Source of the DNA: Xiphophorus maculatus
Lineage: Eukaryota; Chordata; Actinopteri; Cyprinodontiformes; Poeciliidae
Assembly (NCBI RefSeq): GCF_002775205.1
Contig: NC_036453.1
Span: forward strand, 3,561,103 to 3,625,102
DNA length: 64,000 bases
Direction: 5' to 3'
In this document: positions 59,530 to 64,000 of the stretch, one piece after another
How the letters are laid out: each line of letters opens with the position of its first letter
How positions within the stretch are numbered: the stretch's first letter is position 1
Program-made: the position numbers and the translations under genes
The notes under the pieces: model-generated
Seen by the model: only the letters and a program-made list of their open reading frames with translations
The model's database searches: none
What the model was told of the DNA's origin: nothing

Positions 59530-59934
59530 CAATTATCCAGGAGGAGGGACTTAGCGCTGTCAATCAACCTCTGGTAAGCGCTGCTGAATGTAGTATTGTC
59601 AGAGAAACATCTAACCGTTACAGAAAAACTGTTTATCCAGCGTTATTGGTGGACATGCTAACCAGCCTTAGCATTCACAACAAACTTTGCTGATGGCGAG
59701 GGCGTTGTAGCAGAGAGCAAGGGAGAGCAGGACGGCATGCACATGGGCTTGATTGACAGCAGTAAGACCCGCCTCCTGGCTCTGATTGGTTGTTTCTAAT
59801 CAGCACTGGGAGAGGTCAGAGGTTTTTTTCACATTATCCGTTGCCTGCCATACTGTGATGACACAGTGACAGTTTCAAATATATACAAAAATACTTTAAA
59901 AAATAAAAAATAAAAGTTACATACTGCAGTTTTA
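59530..59934. mobile_element. MITE, 'aagctgcagtatgtaac' family, copy 3
   Basis: Carries AGGAGGAGGGACTTAGCGCT followed by GTCAATCAACCTC, GCTCTGATTGGTTGTTTCTAA and the right end TTACATACTGCAGTTTTAA. The left terminal repeat is not recognisable. Same orientation as the other copies. Confidence 0.6.
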
Positions 59935-62900
59935 AGGATTACCACAACCAACGATGTTATTTAGAGTTAAAATGATCAATTATTGTAAACTTCTGGGTCT
60001 TTGTAAAGGTTTTTATCAGTGCCATCTAACGGGTGTTTTCTGGAACTCTCACAAAAAACTAAACCAACCTAACAAGGTCAAAAACCAGACAGAAGCAAAC
60101 TTCCTGTCTTAATTGTAACTGTAAATGTTGGACATATAAGATGCGACAAGAAAAAAACAACAACAACAAAAAAACAAGATGCTCAGGAAACATCCAGGAA
60201 GCTGCAGTGCACAAAACTGCGAAATGAGAAATATTGAGGTTTTCTGACCGTCCAGCTTAACAGGAAACAAACACAATGATCTGCAGAGCTCAAAGCAATT
60301 TGGATAAAGGAGGGGTTAAACGGGAACTGGTTGCGATGGGGAAACGGAAAAAAGAGAGCTTAGTTAATGTTGAGTATCTATCAAGTAGGAACTTCATGAA
60401 AAGTAACAGGGTCCAATCCTTACCAGTGAGCCGGTGCCAAGAAATGATGAAACATGTTGAGTAATGAATACAACTGTTGAATGGAAATCATAGCTTTTGC
60501 TGGTGGGAACAATCACTGCCTGCACAGCAGAGATGGCCTTTCATTACACAAGTTTTTGATGTCATTACCAAAATGTGTTGTAGAATGACATACAACACTG
60601 GAGACGTGAAAAACATCAGCAACCATTTCTAGCACATTCTTCCATGTGGGATCTGCTGCCACTTTGTTAAACACTGTGACACATCTGAAACCCCAAAGAC
60701 AGATATTATTTTACCACAAAAGTGGTAAGATAATGTGATACACATATACTTTTAATTTTAGGTTTGAACAAAAATAACAGAAACGGTTAAGATGTCTTTG
60801 CGAGGTAATCCTCGTTTCTTCTTTATCCATTTTCTTCGGTTGAGGATGTTCAGTTCCAGCATTAACACCAATCATGGCATGTACAAAATGCAGTTTTGTG
60901 TTTCCTTGTTTATGGACATGCGCTGATGTGGCTGGAAAAGATAAGAGACTGAACATGTCCAACCATCCATTCAACCGTTTTCGCTGCCTCCTTAATCCCG
61001 TTCCGGGGCCTGGAGCCGATCCCAGGAGTCATATCACATGGTAGCATATGTAGCCTTAAAATCAACAGGTTCCACTAAATTTTTCCTACAATCTCAGAAG
61101 TGTAAAAATTTTTTATTTATTTTTTGTTACCCGAATGCAGAAACAAGTCTATGGCTGTTTTCTGGTTTCTGGAATTGCTGTGATAAGTCTTTTTTGATTT
61201 TTTTTTTCTTAATCTTTGATTCAAAACTCATCAGCTGTCTCCACTGTATTATGACCAACAACAACAAAAAGCCAGGACTGGTAGTGTGAGAGAGCTTAAG
61301 AAAAGCAGGTTTAATAAAAACTAATGTCAGAACACAGACAGCCAGCCCGACTCTTCCTGCAGGGCGCCTAACAACCAGGAGAACTACAGGAACAGAAGAA
61401 GAGGTAATGACTAGCAGGTACAACAGCAGCATTCACTACATGCTAAACTGTGATAAGCTGAATCGCAAGTCCAGAAAACAGCTGGAGTAAAGCCCAGGGA
61501 CGGTGTAGAGCCAAGCAAGGTGAAATGTGCAGCAGATGAAAGACTCAAAACCAGAAAACTGAGAAGTCAAGAGAGACAGAACATCTCCACACGATATCAT
61601 CAAAGACTCCCAGAAATGTCCCTGGATTGTAAATATTTCAGCCCTTTTTTTCTAGGAAGTGCCATCTGACAGGTTACAGTTCAGTCTGACAGTGTTGATC
61701 CTGCAGTAAAACCCCTCCACGTAGTTTCAGTTCTACTAGGAAGAACATGCACCAATATTTCTTCAGTATAAGTGTTTTCCTCCTAGTGACATTTTATAGC
61801 ACAGTCAAGTACAAGGACGCCGCCAGGAATCTTGGGCCCCATGACAGAAAATTAAATTGGGCCCCTTTATAAACATGTCTCTCCGTAAACCAACAGAGAC
61901 AGTGTAACCAACGGTAACTAGTAATTTCTGATGAGGTTGCTATAAACAAAACCACTTTGACTCATTATACTGAATATTTGCTCTTCAGGATTCAATGAAC
62001 AGATAAACATCACAGTTCCAAACAAGGCCAATCATGATTGACACATCACATTTCAAGATCTTTATGCTAAGCTAATTTGATCTGTGTAATATAATACACT
62101 CCAAAAATGATAATTATTACTCTTGTTTGTAAGTTTTTTTTGTAAGTTGCTGTGGGCAGGAAGGATCATCTCCAGTATCAATCATTCTTCTAAAGACAGT
62201 GTTGCTGTCATGACATGCTAACACTTAAATATCCCTATTGCAGACACAATGTCCCACAATCACAAGTCTTGGATGACACCATAAGTTGTTGTAATGAACT
62301 GGTAAATCAATCTCATCAGCCTCTACTGCTGCTCCCTTGTAAATATCTCTCTGGCTGTTTGGTTTATAGCTGGGCAGAAAGATGCTGGATTTGGGGATTT
62401 GATTCTTACAAACTATGGAAGAAATTTTCTCTGCTCTGCATGTACAAAGCTTTCTTTTCAAGTCTCATGAGATTTGTGGTTGTAGTACAGGTGGCAGTAG
62501 TTAGTTCACTATTTGAGCTTTTGAGATAATGATTAGCGTCTCCCAGTTGTAAAAATAAACCTAAAAAGTATCGCCATGGATACGCATCAAACCAACTACC
62601 CAAAACTAAAAGAGAAAGAGCAAAAAACTTCCAACTGTATGTCATCCAAAACCAGAGGGGACAACTGTCCTAAGATGCAATGCCTCAACAAAAATAACCA
62701 TGAACAAAAGTCTAGAGAAAGAATAAATCAGAGCCACCCTAACACTATATAACCATCCCAATTCCAATATGGGGGGTAGGAAGGTGAGGAGAAGGATAAT
62801 GGGGGAGGTTGGTTGGTCAGTGTGGTAGATTTCTCAAACACTCACATCATCATTCCAAAGATGAAGGAAAACTCTGTGATGTCACAACTAGAGTCATGCT

Positions 62901-63075
62901 TGTGATGTCATCAGCACTGTATGTATGTAACAAACTTCTACATTCTTGTCATTGCTTGCTGCACTACTGACAAGTTCAGACGTTCGCAAAGCGCTTTCAA
63001 AGTTGAACATTGAGATTGTTTGCAGATCAAAACGGATTTTAACAAACATTGTTTTGTCCAAACATGTTTAACCAA
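59935..63075. other. Gene-poor region with dispersed repeat fragments
   Basis: Includes a short copy of the 'cttgggcccc' repeat (about 61833-61865) and a stretch near 60985-61030 (CCCGTTCCGGGGCCTGGAGC) that looks like a repeat remnant. No exon is supported on either strand. Confidence 0.4.
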
Positions 63076-63330
63076 AGGCTTCAAGGTGTAGAAGTTGTAT
63101 CAGTTCTGCCATTATGCTGTAGTTAGCTAACGGGAAGCTTGTGTTTGTGAGACGGCCACGCACGTGACCACTTGGGCATCAGCCAATGAAAAGCTTTGAT
63201 ACGGCTTTTCATTGGCTGATGCCCATTCTACGTGGTCACATACGTGGCCGTCTCACAAACACCGTTAGCTTCCCGTTAGCTAACTACAGCATAATGGCAG
63301 AACTGATACAACTTCTACACCTTGAAGCCT
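63076..63330. repeat. Large near-perfect inverted repeat (about 125-bp arms)
   Basis: The left arm starts AGGCTTCAAGGTGTAGAAGT and the right arm ends ACTTCTACACCTTGAAGCCT. The arms meet at a short loop in the middle of AGCCAATGAAAAGC...GCTTTTCATTGGCT (about 63181-63217). Small indels separate the arms around 63138-63175 and 63220-63270. No coding capacity; probably a fold-back MITE. Confidence 0.85.
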
Positions 63331-63395
63331 GTCTGCTACACAGTCTTACATTAGCTAAACAGATCAATATGCAATGTGTCTGTATCTGACATATA

Positions 63396-63925
63396 CGGTG
63401 GCCGACAGGTGCAAATGCGCAGCAAAAGAGAAATATGCAAACAAACAAAAAAAACGCGCACAAATTAAATGCGGCAAGCAAAAAGCGAATAAAATGCAGC
63501 AAACAAAAAGAGAGACGGAAACAAAAAAGAAGACACCCCCGAATGAAATGCAGCAAACAAAAAGTGTTGAAAACGGAAGTGCTCCAGACCACTAGGGGGA
63601 GTCAAAGAAAATAGTATTCATTTCTATGGGACCAGATGCAAGATTCAGAGAGATACCTTTACTTTCTTTCAAATTTCTTTTCTTTGACTCCCCCTAGTGG
63701 TCTGGAGCACTTCCGTTTTCAACACTTTTTGTTTGCTGCATTTCATTCGGGGGTGTCTTTTTTTTTGATTGCGTCTCTCTTTTTGTTTGCTGCATTTCAT
63801 TCGGGGGTGTCTTCTTTTTTGTTTGCGTCTCTCTTTTTGTTTGCTGCATTTTGTTTGTGCGCGTGTTTTTTTGTTTTGTTTGCATGTTTTCTCTTTTGCT
63901 GCGCATTTGCACCTGTCGGCCACCG
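63396..63925. mobile_element. Fold-back DNA element with >200-bp inverted arms
   Basis: The left end CGGTGGCCGACAGGTGCAAA and the right end (exact complement) are flanked by TA on both sides (63394-63395 and 63926-63927). The arms extend inward to CTAGGGGGAGTCAAAGAAAA at about 63590-63611 and its complement at about 63678-63697. The right arm contains an extra copy of an approximately 65-bp unit (TTTTTGTTTGCTGCATTTCA then TTCGGGGGTGTCTT) found once in the left arm, so the arms are unequal. No transposase. Superfamily not assigned. Confidence 0.8.
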
Positions 63926-64000
63926 TAGGATATACACTAAAGGTTTTATTTTAGCAGAAAAGGCTTTGGACTAAACTGTTACTCGTGTTAGCCACGTTAG

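Noticed and set aside
63374..63923. Lys/Gln-rich open frames in both arms of the fold-back element
   Set aside because: They are translations of the repeated AAACAAAAAG-type units, with no domain.
1..64000. CRISPR arrays, operons, riboswitches or other prokaryotic features
   Set aside because: The window is clearly vertebrate genomic DNA with spliced genes. No regularly spaced repeat array is present.

Overview
This is an intron-rich, AT-rich vertebrate genomic segment, almost certainly from a ray-finned fish. Conserved host genes are split into short GT-AG exons. Between them lie fish-type mobile elements: a Ty3/gypsy LTR retrotransposon, an endonuclease-type LINE, a tRNA-derived SINE, Tc1 and pogo-like DNA elements, and several MITE families. 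The protein-coding content that can be read with confidence is one condensin gene and a cluster of three R-SNARE (VAMP) genes.

Layout. 1-7.25 kb: mostly non-coding. It holds a BED-finger-like exon (1699-1911), a CpG-richer block with a candidate minus-strand first exon (2.9-3.25 kb), a MITE and a SINE with a 12-bp target duplication. 7258-15272: a complete, apparently very young Ty3/gypsy retrotransposon. It has 568-bp LTRs that look identical, CAGG target duplications, gag, and pol (PR-RT-RH-IN). A textbook -1 frameshift signal joins gag to pol. 15.3-18.2 kb: intergenic sequence with an unrecognised open segment beside the retroelement. 18.3-30.7 kb: a VAMP cluster made of a plus-strand vamp5-like gene with a frameshift before its membrane anchor and two minus-strand vamp8-type paralogues with identical exon architecture. 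31.9-34.05 kb: a 5'-truncated LINE with a C-terminal restriction-like endonuclease (R4/Rex6-like), lying in an (AT)n microsatellite that also carries a 78-bp Tc1-type hairpin. 34.2-40.7 kb: intergenic. 40.7-53.9 kb: ncaph on the minus strand, 17 coding exons plus one non-coding exon, 692 codons, reconstructed with every splice phase consistent. 54-64 kb: gene-poor DNA with MITEs, a Tc1-like relic, a long TAA microsatellite and, at the right edge, two large adjacent inverted-repeat elements.

How the genes fit together. VAMP8 and VAMP5 are neighbours in mammals, so the cluster fits ancestral linkage, with an extra vamp8-type copy here. NCAPH is the kleisin subunit of condensin I and has no functional tie to the SNAREs. 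The most unusual structure is inside the retrotransposon LTR. One 83-bp block is an exact intron-less copy of a neighbouring segment that is interrupted by an 89-bp GT-AG intervening sequence, as if a spliced transcript had been reverse-transcribed back into the LTR.
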